Shown here: positions 14,522 to 22,850 of the stretch, one piece after another
How positions within the stretch are numbered: position 1 is the stretch's first letter
Layout: every line of letters begins with the position of its first letter
The notes under the pieces: model-generated
Seen by the model: only the letters and a program-made list of their open reading frames with translations
The model's database searches: none
Told to the model about the DNA's origin: nothing
Position numbers and translations under genes: made by a program
Assembly (NCBI GenBank): GCA_963781775.1
Contig: CAWAHE010000004.1
Location: forward strand, 1-64,000
Length of the DNA: 64,000 nucleotides
From: CAVSRC01 sp963781775
GTDB taxonomy: Bacteria > Pseudomonadota > Alphaproteobacteria > Rhizobiales > Kaistiaceae
Reading direction: 5' to 3'

Positions 14522-14800
14522 ATGTCAGAAAAACGGGGGTATTTCGGTCGGCCGGATGCGGAGGCCCTCGCCGTCGACGCGCTGACTTACCTTGCCGGCG
14601 ATACCGAGGCGCTCGGCCGTTTCCTGTCGCTGTCCGGCATCGGGCCGGCGAATCTGAGGAGCGCGGCCGCCGATCCCGGGTTTCTGGCCGGCGTCATCGA
14701 TTTCTTCCTAAGCAACGAGGCGCTTCTGCTCGGCTATGCCCGGCACGCGGGCGTTCCGCCGGAACGGATCGGCGAGGCGCGGCGGGCGCTCGGGATATGA
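14522..14800 (+). CDS. DUF3572 family protein
   Basis: This 92-residue helical protein matches the alphaproteobacterial DUF3572 pattern: ALAVDALTYLAGDTEALGRF, LSLSGIGPANLR, then a C-terminal DFFLSNEALLLGYARHAGV. Its function is unknown. It is divergent from divK, which is its usual neighbourhood. Its stop overlaps the start of the downstream acetyltransferase gene (ATGA), so the two are translationally coupled. Confidence 0.85.
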   Translation: MSEKRGYFGRPDAEALAVDALTYLAGDTEALGRFLSLSGIGPANLRSAAADPGFLAGVIDFFLSNEALLLGYARHAGVPPERIGEARRALGI

Positions 14801-15432
14801 CCGACAAATCGAAGCGCACGATCCCGCTCGATCTCGACGGCTACACCGATCTGCCGCCCGGCAAGATCGCCAATGTCGTCACCTACCTCGAACGCGCACC
14901 GCCACGGCAGGCGCCGCCGGCAAGTAGCGACTTTCCGATCCGCCATGTCGAACACCCTGGCCTCGCCTGGTATCGCGATCTGTACCGGCGCATCGGCGAG
15001 GAGTGGTTGTGGTTCTCCATGGCGGTGATGCCCGACGCGGAGCTGTCGGCGCTTCTTAACGCACCGACCACGGTTGTCCTGGCGCTGGAACAGAAGGGAC
15101 GCGCCACCGGTCTCGCCGAAATGAGCTTCGCCACACCGGGCGAGGTTGAGATCGTCATGTTCGGCGTCGTGCCGGAGGCGGTCGGCACCGGCGCCGCCCG
15201 CGCCCTGATGGAGGCGGCCCTCGCCCGCGCCGCGCAGCCCGAAATCGGCCGCGTCTGGCTGCATACGTGCACCTTCGATCATCCAGCGGCGGTGCGCTTC
15301 TATCTTGGCCACGGATTCCGGGCGTTCAAATACGCCATCGAGGTCGCCGACGACCCGCGGCTGAGCGGCCACCTGCCGCCCGCCGCGGCACGGCACGTGC
15401 CCTTGATCGAGCCCCGGCTCGCGAAGAAGTGA
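14797..15432 (+). CDS. GNAT-family N-acetyltransferase
   Basis: This 211-residue protein carries a GNAT fold: the acetyl-CoA-binding region around FGVVPEAVGTGAARALMEAA (residues about 120-145) and the C-terminal HPAAVRFYLGHGFRAFK motif. Such enzymes transfer an acetyl group from acetyl-CoA to an amine; the substrate is not apparent. It overlaps DUF3572 by four bases. It ends one base before the convergent fliJ stop. Confidence 0.85.
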   Translation: MTDKSKRTIPLDLDGYTDLPPGKIANVVTYLERAPPRQAPPASSDFPIRHVEHPGLAWYRDLYRRIGEEWLWFSMAVMPDAELSALLNAPTTVVLALEQKGRATGLAEMSFATPGEVEIVMFGVVPEAVGTGAARALMEAALARAAQPEIGRVWLHTCTFDHPAAVRFYLGHGFRAFKYAIEVADDPRLSGHLPPAAARHVPLIEPRLAKK

Positions 15433-15433
15433 C

Positions 15434-15823
15434 CTAGCGGGCCGCCGCCGCCATTCCCTGCCCGCCGGCATGGGAGACGCCCTTCTCGGCGGCGCCATCG
15501 CGCTCGGCGATCGCTTCGGCCTTTTGCAGTTCGGCCACCGCCTCGTCGCGCTCGGCTTGCGCCGCGGCAAGCTGCGCCTTCAGTTCGTCGGCCGACGCCT
15601 TCAGATTGTCGCGCCGCTGCATGGCCGCCTTGGCGAAGGTCGGATAGGCGAAATGGCCCGCGTCATGGATTCCGGTGCGCTCCTGCTCCGCGACAATCTG
15701 GTCGTCGAGCTCCTTCGCCATGCGGTCGAACTCTGCGATCATCGCTTCGATCTGCGACACCTGCCGCTGCTTGTCGTCGGCATGGAACCGCTTCAGGCGG
15801 ATGAGACTTTCACGCGACTTCAT
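15434..15823 (-). CDS. fliJ: Rhizobial-type FliJ flagellar export protein
   Basis: This 129-residue, largely coiled-coil protein begins MKSRESLIRLKRFHADDKQR and contains the conserved AHFAYPTF-like segment (GHFAYPTFAKAAMQRRDNL). This pattern is that of the FliJ-like protein encoded beside ctrA in Hyphomicrobiales. FliJ is a soluble component of the flagellar type III export apparatus that helps recycle chaperones. The ATPase partner gene fliI is not present next to it here. It is divergent from ctrA, with a 435-base shared regulatory region. Confidence 0.8.
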   Translation of the reverse strand: MKSRESLIRLKRFHADDKQRQVSQIEAMIAEFDRMAKELDDQIVAEQERTGIHDAGHFAYPTFAKAAMQRRDNLKASADELKAQLAAAQAERDEAVAELQKAEAIAERDGAAEKGVSHAGGQGMAAAAR

Positions 15824-16258
15824 CTGCGCACCACTCCCTTCTTACTCGGCGAGGCGGCACCCACTCCCCGCCACGAACGGTCAGACTGACGACAAAGCGC
15901 CAATCGGCCTTACGCACCGCCGGCCGCTAACGGTTCGTTTACTTCTCGCGTTAATCATGGACTGCGATGGTTTAATTCGCGGTAAACCCAAACCATCGCA
16001 TTCGGATTGATTTCTGCGAGTCCTCTGAATCGCTTAGAGGAGTTTCCTAAACGTAGTTAACAATTGGTCAAGAACCGGAAACCGGCGTTTCCTCAATACA
16101 TTGCACTGGCCGGCCTAGACTCTTGATTAATTCACTTGTGCCCTGAAATGAGAGTTTGTTAACCATTCAAGGTTAGCGTAACGAATTGGGGTTAACCTTT
16201 TTTCGTGCCGGCACACCAACGCCGGTGCGCCAAGCCCGGAAAGGCCAGGGGGATTGGC
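15824..16258. promoter_or_regulatory. ctrA / fliJ divergent regulatory region with GANTC and CtrA-like sites
   Basis: This 435-base AT-rich region holds three GANTC motifs (GAGTC 16018-16022, GAATC 16027-16031, GACTC 16118-16122), the methylation site of CcrM. It also holds two near-matches to the CtrA box TTAA-N7-TTAA: TTAA-N7-TAAA at 15972-15986 and TTAA-N7-TCAA at 16057-16071. Further TTAA half sites occur at 16159 and 16192. In Caulobacter, ctrA transcription depends on GANTC methylation state and on CtrA itself; the same type of control is inferred here. Confidence 0.65.
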
Positions 16259-16960
16259 ATGCGAGTTCTTCTGATCGAGGACGATAGCGCCACCGCGCAG
16301 AGCATCGAGCTGATGCTCAAGTCCGAGAACTTCAACGTCTACACGACGGATCTCGGCGAGGAAGGTGTCGATCTCGGCAAGCTCTACGACTACGACATCA
16401 TCCTGCTCGACCTGAATTTGCCGGACATGTCGGGCTACGAGGTTCTGCGCACCCTCCGCCTCGCCAAGGTAAAGACGCCGATCCTGATCCTGTCCGGTCT
16501 GGCCGGCATCGAGGACAAGGTTCGCGGGCTCGGCTTCGGCGCCGACGACTACATGACCAAGCCGTTCCACAAGGACGAGCTGGTCGCCCGCATCCATGCC
16601 ATCGTGCGCCGCTCGAAAGGCCACGCCCAGTCGGTCATCACCACCGGCGACCTCACCGTCAACCTCGATACCAAGACGGTGGAGGTCAACGGACAGCGCG
16701 TGCATCTGACGGGCAAGGAATACCAGATGCTCGAGCTGCTCTCGCTCCGCAAGGGCACGACGCTGACCAAGGAGATGTTCCTCAATCATCTCTATGGCGG
16801 CATGGACGAGCCCGAACTGAAGATCATCGACGTCTTCATCTGCAAGCTCCGCAAGAAACTGGCGGCCGCTACCGGCGGGCAGAATTACATCGAAACGGTC
16901 TGGGGCCGCGGCTACGTGCTGCGCGAGCCCGACGACCACGAGATCCGCGAAAGCGCCTGA
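16259..16960 (+). CDS. ctrA: Master cell-cycle regulator CtrA
   Basis: This 233-residue OmpR-type response regulator has a receiver domain (MRVLLIEDDSATAQ; phospho-acceptor Asp51 in YDIILLDLNLPDMSG; Lys in YMTKPFHKDEL) and a C-terminal winged helix (HLTGKEYQMLELLSL; ELKIIDVFICKLRKKL; IETVWGRGYVLRE). CtrA binds TTAA-N7-TTAA sites and controls replication, division and motility genes. The ATG at 16259 begins the family's standard N-terminus and follows an AGGGGGA site, so the open 5' extension to 16205 is rejected. The C-terminus ends in Ser-Ala. ChpT, its phosphodonor in the CckA relay, is encoded nearby. Confidence 0.98.
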   Translation: MRVLLIEDDSATAQSIELMLKSENFNVYTTDLGEEGVDLGKLYDYDIILLDLNLPDMSGYEVLRTLRLAKVKTPILILSGLAGIEDKVRGLGFGADDYMTKPFHKDELVARIHAIVRRSKGHAQSVITTGDLTVNLDTKTVEVNGQRVHLTGKEYQMLELLSLRKGTTLTKEMFLNHLYGGMDEPELKIIDVFICKLRKKLAAATGGQNYIETVWGRGYVLREPDDHEIRESA

Positions 16961-17007
16961 CGCTTCGTTCTGTTCCGCGCCGCCCTCCTCCCACGGCGCG
17001 GTATATG

Positions 17008-17042
17008 CGAAAGCCCCGTCTCCCTCCCGACGGGGCTTTTGC
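17008..17042 (+). terminator. Rho-independent terminator of ctrA
   Basis: AAAGCCCCGTC (17010-17020) pairs with GACGGGGCTTT (17029-17039) around the loop TCCCTCCC, ending in a T-run of four. It lies about 50 bases after the ctrA stop. Confidence 0.85.
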
Positions 17043-17178
17043 GTCGGTGCAGCGCGGTCAGCCGGCGGTCAATTCCAATTTGGCATGTCTTTGTTGGTGC
17101 GGGCGGTCCTGTCGGATGAGTCGCATCGCCTGCTGCCCGCGGCGCCCAGATCCGTGAGACGGCCGTCCGGGACGAAGG

Positions 17179-17544
17179 CTACAGAATTCCGACTTCGTGG
17201 AGCTTCGTCTCCACCAGCGCGCGGTCAAACGGCTTGAGGATGTATTCGTCCGCCCCGGCGCGCAGCGCCTTGGCGATCTGGGCAACATCCGCCTCGCTGA
17301 TGCAGAACACCACCTTCGGCTCGCGTCCGCGCTCCATCTTGCGCAGGCTGGCGAGAACCTCGAGCCCGTCCATCGCCGGCATGTGCCAGTCGAGCAGGAT
17401 CATGTCGGGCATGGCGCGCCGACACGCATCAAGGGCCGACCGGCCGTCTTCGGCCTCGGTCACCGAGACGTCGAATCCTTCAAGAATGCGCCGTGCCACC
17501 TTGCGGATGACGCTGGAGTCATCGACCACAAGACAGTGCTTCAT
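17179..17544 (-). CDS. Single-domain response regulator
   Basis: This 121-residue stand-alone receiver has the acidic pair in VVDDSSVIRKVARRI, phospho-acceptor Asp52 (MILLDWHMPAMDG), and the Lys in YILKPFDRALV. The ATG at 17544 (MKHCLVVDD) is chosen because it is the normal start of the fold; an in-frame upstream ATG at 17577 adds 11 residues. It has no output domain, so it probably acts by protein-protein contact, like CheY or DivK. It lies between ctrA and chpT, which suggests a link to the CtrA relay or to chemotaxis, but no specific partner can be named. Confidence 0.85.
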   Translation of the reverse strand: MKHCLVVDDSSVIRKVARRILEGFDVSVTEAEDGRSALDACRRAMPDMILLDWHMPAMDGLEVLASLRKMERGREPKVVFCISEADVAQIAKALRAGADEYILKPFDRALVETKLHEVGIL

Positions 17545-17652
17545 GCAGCCTCGCGGGTAGGGTTCCGACCGCATCATGCGGCCGATTTGAACCGGCTCGA
17601 TTCTTATCGGGCGATGGTTAACACTTCGTGACCCATGAAGGCGCGCAGCCGC

Positions 17653-18297
17653 TCAACCTTCGGATGCGGCCTCGATCACAACGTCTTCGCCGTCGAGGCG
17701 CGCGGTTATGGCCATGCGGCAGACCCGCGCCAACGCGCCGGTATAATAAGGCTGCACCAGCTGCGCATCGATGCTTTCGCCGACAATGTTGCCCGGAACC
17801 ATCTTCTCGAAGGCCGGCGGCACGCGAGCGCTTGGGCCCACCGAGCGCAGCACGAAGCGGGCGGGATCCGCCGAGGGCACGCTCACCTTGACGGTGCCGC
17901 CGCGCGGAATAGCGGCGTTGGCGAGCAGGATCAGGTTGAGCAGCAGCTTGACGAGATTCTTGGGCATCAGGACGCGCGGCGCTTCCCACGCGAAATCCGC
18001 CTTCTCGCCCTGCATGTACCCAGTGGCGACCTTCTCGGCGTCGCCGATGTCGATCTCTGCGCCGGCCGAACCGGCCGCGCCGAAGGCCAGACGCGCGAAC
18101 TGAAGCTTCGCCGAAGCCTGCCCGGCGCTCCGCCGGATCAGGCCGAAGGCGAAGTCGCGCATGTCCTCGCTGTTGTCCTCGTCAAGGACCTCGAGGCCGT
18201 TGATGATGGCACCGACCGGCGAGATGATGTCGTGACATACCCGACTGCACAGCAGCGCTGCCAGGTCGAGCGCCTCCAGTTCGGCCCGTTCCGTCAT
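17653..18297 (-). CDS. chpT: Histidine phosphotransferase ChpT
   Basis: ChpT passes phosphate from the kinase CckA to CtrA and CpdR. The 214-residue protein has the phospho-accepting His22 in LCSRVCHDIISPVGAIINGL and a degenerate ATPase-like C-terminal domain (MPKNLVKLLLNLILLANAAIPRGG). These are the marks of the HPTransfase family (DUF2328). It lies about 700 bases from ctrA on the opposite strand. The start at 18297 matches the family N-terminus. Confidence 0.92.
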   Translation of the reverse strand: MTERAELEALDLAALLCSRVCHDIISPVGAIINGLEVLDEDNSEDMRDFAFGLIRRSAGQASAKLQFARLAFGAAGSAGAEIDIGDAEKVATGYMQGEKADFAWEAPRVLMPKNLVKLLLNLILLANAAIPRGGTVKVSVPSADPARFVLRSVGPSARVPPAFEKMVPGNIVGESIDAQLVQPYYTGALARVCRMAITARLDGEDVVIEAASEG

Positions 18298-18531
18298 GTG
18301 GTCCCTCCGACGCCCGCGCGCATTGGCGAATCATGCTCAAACCGCCAGCGAACCGGGGATACACTGGGTTCCAGCACCTGCCAACCGGCCGGCTGCCGCA
18401 CCGTGCCGCCCGGTCCACGCCGACACAAAGCGACTCCAATGGCGTCACGACCGCGCCTACTTTTCGTCTAGAATCAATGCGATTCGCCCGGTTTCGGACC
18501 TGCCTTCGCGGGAACTTTAAGGGAAACAGAC
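18298..18531. promoter_or_regulatory. eipA / chpT upstream region with GANTC cluster
   Basis: Three GANTC motifs lie within 54 bases: GACTC 18432-18436, GAATC 18471-18475, GATTC 18481-18485, ending 46 bases before the eipA start. Such clustering suggests CcrM/GcrA-dependent cell-cycle timing of eipA. No full CtrA box was found here. Confidence 0.5.
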
Positions 18532-19110
18532 ATGACATCGCTTCTTCGTGCCGCCGCTCTTTCGCTGGCGCTCGCCACTGGCCTCGCCGCAACCGCGGCG
18601 GGCGCGCAGGAGCAGCCGCAACAGAATACGGCGTACACGAGCGAAGAGCTGGTCCAGGAAGGCCACACCTTCTTCGGCGGCGTGTCGGAGGGCCTGGCCA
18701 GCGTCATCGAAAGCGCGGTCAGCCAATATGGCCTGCCCAACGGCTACGTGCTCGGCCAGGAAGGCAGCGGCGCGCTCATCGGCGGCCTGCGCTATGGCGA
18801 GGGCACGCTCTACACGCGCAATGCCGGAGAGCGAAAGGTCTACTGGCAGGGCCCCACGATCGGGGCCGACATCGGCGGCAACGGCGACCGGGTCATGATG
18901 CTGGTCTACAATCTGCCCTCGGTCGATGCCGTCTATGACCGTTTCCTGGGCGTCGCCGGCTCGGCCCACGTGATCGCCGGATTTGGCATGACGGTGCTCG
19001 GCCGCAACGGAATTTACGTGGTTCCGATCATTTCCGGGGTTGGCGCGCGGCTTGGTGTGAATTTCGGTTACCTGAAGATAACCGCCCAACCGACCTGGAA
19101 TCCCTTCTGA
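18532..19110 (+). CDS. eipA: EipA (DUF1134) periplasmic envelope protein
   Basis: This 192-residue protein has a signal peptide (LLRAAALSLALATGLAATAAGA), then the DUF1134 domain with FFGGVSEGLASVIESAV, GLRYGEGTLYTR and GPTIGADIGGNGDRVMMLVY. In Brucella, EipA is a small periplasmic beta-barrel-like protein needed for envelope integrity, and its gene is under CtrA control. The proximity of ctrA and chpT fits that. GANTC motifs lie upstream. Confidence 0.9.
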   Translation: MTSLLRAAALSLALATGLAATAAGAQEQPQQNTAYTSEELVQEGHTFFGGVSEGLASVIESAVSQYGLPNGYVLGQEGSGALIGGLRYGEGTLYTRNAGERKVYWQGPTIGADIGGNGDRVMMLVYNLPSVDAVYDRFLGVAGSAHVIAGFGMTVLGRNGIYVVPIISGVGARLGVNFGYLKITAQPTWNPF

Positions 19111-19232
19111 TTTGCCATCCGGACACAGTTCCAGCATTTGTGACCTGGTTCATTGCCGTCCGCCGCCCAATCGCATTTAATCGCTGGTAACATGGCGCGG
19201 CCATGATCCCTCTCGTTTGACGTCGGGGGGCG

Positions 19233-21047
19233 TTGACGGGCGGGTTGGAGGGCTGGTCTTTGATCCAGGCGGTAATGTATTTCGGGCTCGGCCTGCTGGC
19301 GGCAGGCCTGCTGGTGCTGGTCGTGGCGCCGGTGGTCTGGCGGCGGGCGGTGCGTCTGCTGCGCACCCGCATCGAAGCCGGCGTGCCGATGAGCCGCTCC
19401 GAGATCGAGGCCGACAAGGACCGCATGCGGGCCGATTTCGCCATCGCCACCCGGCGGCTGGAGCAGAATATCGGCCACCTCAGCGAGAAATTCGCCGGCC
19501 AGGCGGTCGAAGTGGGCCGCAAGCAGGACCAGATCACGGCCCTGACCGCCGCCAAGGAGGAAATGACCGCCACGATTTTCGGGCTCGACGAACGCGTTGC
19601 CAGCCTCAACGCGTCGATCAGCGAAGGCGAGGCAGCGCTCGCGGCGGCGCGTTCCGAAATCGATGTGCGCGACGGTCAGCTGGCCGAACGCGCTCGCAAG
19701 CTCGCCTCGACCGAGGCCGATCTCGATGCGAGCCGCCAGGCGACCGCCGAGCTCCGGCTGGAACTGGTCGCCCGCAATACCCAGATCGGCAATCTCGACG
19801 ATCGGATCGCCTCGCTGACCGCGTCCGAGGCGGATTTGATTGCCGAGCGCGAGCGGTTGACCGCTGAACACGCAGCCGAACGCGACCGGTTGACCAGTGA
19901 ACTTGCCGCGGAACGCGAGGCGCTCGCCGCCGAACGGCAGCGCGTGCAGGGTCTCGAAGCCGGACTGGGCGCCTTGCAGGTCGAGCGCACCGAGCGGCTC
20001 GCCGAGATCGAGCGCCGCGGCGACGAACTGAAGATGCTGGAGGCCGAGATCGCCGCGCTGCGCGTCCAGCACGAGGCGACGCTGGCCGAACTTTCCGACG
20101 AACGCCAGAAGATGGCCGCCGAGCGCGAACGCGCCGAGGGCCTGGTGGCGCAGGTCACCACCCTCACGGACGAGCGCAGCCGGCAGAACGAGGAAGCCGG
20201 GCGCAAGGACGGCGAGCTTCAGTCGCTTGCCGCCGAAATCGCCCGCGAACGCGAACAGGGCGAAGCCGAACGCAACCGCGCGGAAGGATTCGCGGCCAAT
20301 CTCACCAGCCTGCAGGCCGAGCACACGCGCCAGCAGGACGAGGCGGCCCGCATCTCCGACGCGTTGCAGGCGCTGTCGGCCGAGATCGAAACCGAACGCG
20401 ACCGAACGACCGCCCGCGCCGCCGAGACGGCCACCGCGGCGGCGGAACGGGACCGGCTGGCGGCCGAACTCGCCAAGCGCCAGGAAGAACTGACGGCGCT
20501 CAACGCCGAATTGTTCGAGCACGTGCGCCAGGAGGAGGCGATGGAGAAGCGCCTCCACGACGCCGAGATGGCGTTCTCCGACACCAAGGCCGAACTCGTT
20601 TCTCTGCGCATCAAGCACCAGACCGACTCGATGGTCGGCAGCGGCAGCATGCGCCGGGCGACCGAAGAGCTCGAAGCCGAGAAGAAACGGGTTGCCGAAC
20701 GTCTGGCGGCGCTGGAGCGCGACCATGCGGCGCTGCTCGCCGAGAACACCGAACTGCGCCGCGTCGCCGGGCCCGAATGGGAAAGCGACCGGCGCGAGAG
20801 CCAACAACTGCGCGAGCGGTTGAACGAGATCGCCACAAACGTCGTGCGTCTGACGCAGACGATCGCCTCCGGCGACGCGGATGCGCCACGAGCGGCCGAG
20901 AGCAATGGGAACGGCAACGGCCATGGCCCCGCGCGGCAGTCGCCCCTGGCGACCCCGACGACCGCCGGCGAGCCGGTTTCAGCGAATGACGGCCAGACGC
21001 TGGCTGAGCGTCTGCGCGCCCTGCAACACGCCGGCGTCCGCCACTAG
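19233..21047 (+). CDS. Membrane-anchored long coiled-coil protein
   Basis: This 604-residue protein has one transmembrane segment (about residues 14-35, MYFGLGLLAAGLLVLVVAPVVW) followed by an almost continuous heptad-rich coiled coil rich in Ala, Glu and Arg, to about residue 560, with a low-complexity C-terminus (SNGNGNGHGPARQ). Similar proteins occur in Hyphomicrobiales without a firm function; a scaffold or envelope-spacing role is possible. The start is TTG at 19233 preceded by a G-run. The long coiled coil gives long spurious frames on the other strand. Confidence 0.85.
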   Translation: MTGGLEGWSLIQAVMYFGLGLLAAGLLVLVVAPVVWRRAVRLLRTRIEAGVPMSRSEIEADKDRMRADFAIATRRLEQNIGHLSEKFAGQAVEVGRKQDQITALTAAKEEMTATIFGLDERVASLNASISEGEAALAAARSEIDVRDGQLAERARKLASTEADLDASRQATAELRLELVARNTQIGNLDDRIASLTASEADLIAERERLTAEHAAERDRLTSELAAEREALAAERQRVQGLEAGLGALQVERTERLAEIERRGDELKMLEAEIAALRVQHEATLAELSDERQKMAAERERAEGLVAQVTTLTDERSRQNEEAGRKDGELQSLAAEIAREREQGEAERNRAEGFAANLTSLQAEHTRQQDEAARISDALQALSAEIETERDRTTARAAETATAAAERDRLAAELAKRQEELTALNAELFEHVRQEEAMEKRLHDAEMAFSDTKAELVSLRIKHQTDSMVGSGSMRRATEELEAEKKRVAERLAALERDHAALLAENTELRRVAGPEWESDRRESQQLRERLNEIATNVVRLTQTIASGDADAPRAAESNGNGNGHGPARQSPLATPTTAGEPVSANDGQTLAERLRALQHAGVRH

Positions 21048-21072
21048 CGCACCCCGGCCGGCGACCTCCAGC

Positions 21073-21879
21073 CTACTTGATCGTCGGATCCATCCAGCGT
21101 CCGCGAGTCTTTTCGCCGATCATGCAGTCGATCCGCGGCGCCGGCCGAAAAGGCTCGGCGGCCGGCATCAGACGGGGCGGCAGACCGGCGATCTCCAGCA
21201 CCAGCTTGCGACGGATCGCCTTCTCGAAGCCCGCGGGATCATCGACGGTGATCATGAAGGCGCCCGGACCGCCGATGACGCAATCCTCGTAGTAGACGTC
21301 GAGATTGGGAATATTGATTCCGCCGAAATAACTGCTGGTCTTGAGCACGACGGGCAGGCCGTTGATGGTGATGCCCTGCTCGATGACCTGATCGCGCATG
21401 GGCACGACCGGCAGACCCATGTTGTTCGGCCCGTCGCCTGAAACGTCGATCGCCTGCCGCAAGCCGCGCGCACCGCTCGACTGGAATAGCCGGGCCGCGC
21501 CGATCAATCCGCCCGAAATCGACGTGCCGGTCTCGCGCATGATCGGCGCCTTCTCCAGCAGCGCCGCAAACACCCCGGCGTCTTCGCGACCGCCGATGGT
21601 CATCCACGGCACGAGCACCTGCTGATAGCTCGGTCCGGCCCATTCCATGTAGGTGACCGCGATGCGGCCGACGGCGCCCGAGGCAATCGCCTGGAGCACC
21701 TCGGGATGGCGGAAGGCATTGACGTAGCCGTCGCGCTGCAACTGCTGCTCGTCGTAGTCCATCGAGCGTGAGACATCGACGGCAAGAACGAGCTCCAGAT
21801 CAACATCGACCTGGGCCATTGCCGGACCTGCAAGACTGATGAAACCCAAAGCGGACAAGAGACTGTAAAAACGGCGCAT
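21073..21879 (-). CDS. Exported DUF1194 (von Willebrand A-like) protein
   Basis: This 268-residue protein has an N-terminal signal peptide (LLSALGFISLAGPAMA) and a vWA-like domain with a metal-site motif LVLAVDVSRSMDYDE near residue 32. DUF1194 proteins are common in Hyphomicrobiales and of unknown function; a vWA fold suggests metal-dependent protein binding in the periplasm. Later conserved parts include AIDVSGDGPNN and YYEDCVIGGPGAFM. It is convergent with the coiled-coil gene. Confidence 0.88.
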   Translation of the reverse strand: MRRFYSLLSALGFISLAGPAMAQVDVDLELVLAVDVSRSMDYDEQQLQRDGYVNAFRHPEVLQAIASGAVGRIAVTYMEWAGPSYQQVLVPWMTIGGREDAGVFAALLEKAPIMRETGTSISGGLIGAARLFQSSGARGLRQAIDVSGDGPNNMGLPVVPMRDQVIEQGITINGLPVVLKTSSYFGGINIPNLDVYYEDCVIGGPGAFMITVDDPAGFEKAIRRKLVLEIAGLPPRLMPAAEPFRPAPRIDCMIGEKTRGRWMDPTIK

Positions 21880-22054
21880 GGCCGGCCTCCGGCGCCCCCG
21901 TCATCGACTCCCCGCTTGAGTGGATGGTATCCGGCCGAAGCAGCCGGTCAAACGGTTTTCCGGACCGGTTACCCGCGCGCGGCCGCCACAAACCGGATAC
22001 ACTGGACGGGACCCGCCGGAAGCGCGGGAATCCCGCCCGAGAGGAAACTACAAC

Positions 22055-22783
22055 GTGCCTGATACCGATATGGAACAGTCGCTCCGCGACCTGCTGGCGA
22101 CCGTCAGCACCAACACCATCTCCGCCCTGCTCATGCACAATGCGCACATGTGGACGCGCACAGTGAACGGCGTGCGCCCCGTCAGCCCCGCTCACTGCCG
22201 TTTCGTCGGGCCGGCCTTCACCGTGCGCTGCGTGCCGATCCGCGAGGATCTGGAGCGGACCGCCAGCATGGCCAATCCGGGCAGTCCGCTGCACGGCACG
22301 ATCGACACGATTCCGGCAGGCAGTGTTGTCGTCTACGACATGGGCGGCGAGACGCGTTGCGGCGCGATGGGCGACGTCATGATTTCGGTGATGAAGGCGC
22401 GCGGCGTCGCCGGCGTCGTTGCCGACGGCGCCATGCGCGATGGCGCGGCGATCGCCGAGATCGGCCTGCCCGTCGTCTGCGCCGGCATCGCCCCGCCGCC
22501 GATCGGCCACTCGCTCTATACGGCCGGAGTCCAGGAAGTGATCGGCTGCGGCGGCGTGATGGTGCACCCCGGCGACATCGTCGTCGGTGACCCGGACGGC
22601 GTGGTCGTCATCCCTCGCGCATTGGCTGGCGACATCGCCCGGACGGGCGCCGAGAAGGAAGAAGTGGAAGCCTGGATCAGGTCGCGCACCGACAAGGGCG
22701 CGCCAGCGACCGGGCTTTACCCACCCAACGACGCGGTCGTGGCCGAATTCAAGCGCTGGCGCGACGCCGGCGGCAAGCTCTGA
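22055..22783 (+). CDS. RraA-family protein (possible HMG aldolase type)
   Basis: This 242-residue protein has the RraA/4-hydroxy-4-methyl-2-oxoglutarate aldolase fold: GPAFTVRCVPIRED, GDVMISVMKARGVAGVVADGAMRD (the conserved GxxRD-like metal and substrate motif), and VHPGDIVVGDPDGVVVIP. Members either inhibit RNase E or cleave or decarboxylate 2-oxo acids; the conserved D/R motif suits an aldolase or decarboxylase. The start is GTG at 22055, with GAGGAAAC upstream. An alternative is ATG at 22070. Confidence 0.82.
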   Translation: MPDTDMEQSLRDLLATVSTNTISALLMHNAHMWTRTVNGVRPVSPAHCRFVGPAFTVRCVPIREDLERTASMANPGSPLHGTIDTIPAGSVVVYDMGGETRCGAMGDVMISVMKARGVAGVVADGAMRDGAAIAEIGLPVVCAGIAPPPIGHSLYTAGVQEVIGCGGVMVHPGDIVVGDPDGVVVIPRALAGDIARTGAEKEEVEAWIRSRTDKGAPATGLYPPNDAVVAEFKRWRDAGGKL

Positions 22784-22850
22784 CGGACGCCCGCACAGCA
22801 ACAGAAGGATCGGCGGCGCCACCGGGCCGGCCCCCTGAGCGGAGCCGCCG

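Noticed and set aside
19068..20924. Long open frame on the minus strand opposite the coiled-coil gene
   Set aside because: Its low-complexity, Leu/Gly/Arg-rich product is the mirror of the heptad-repeat codons on the plus strand; no domain or ribosome-binding site supports it.
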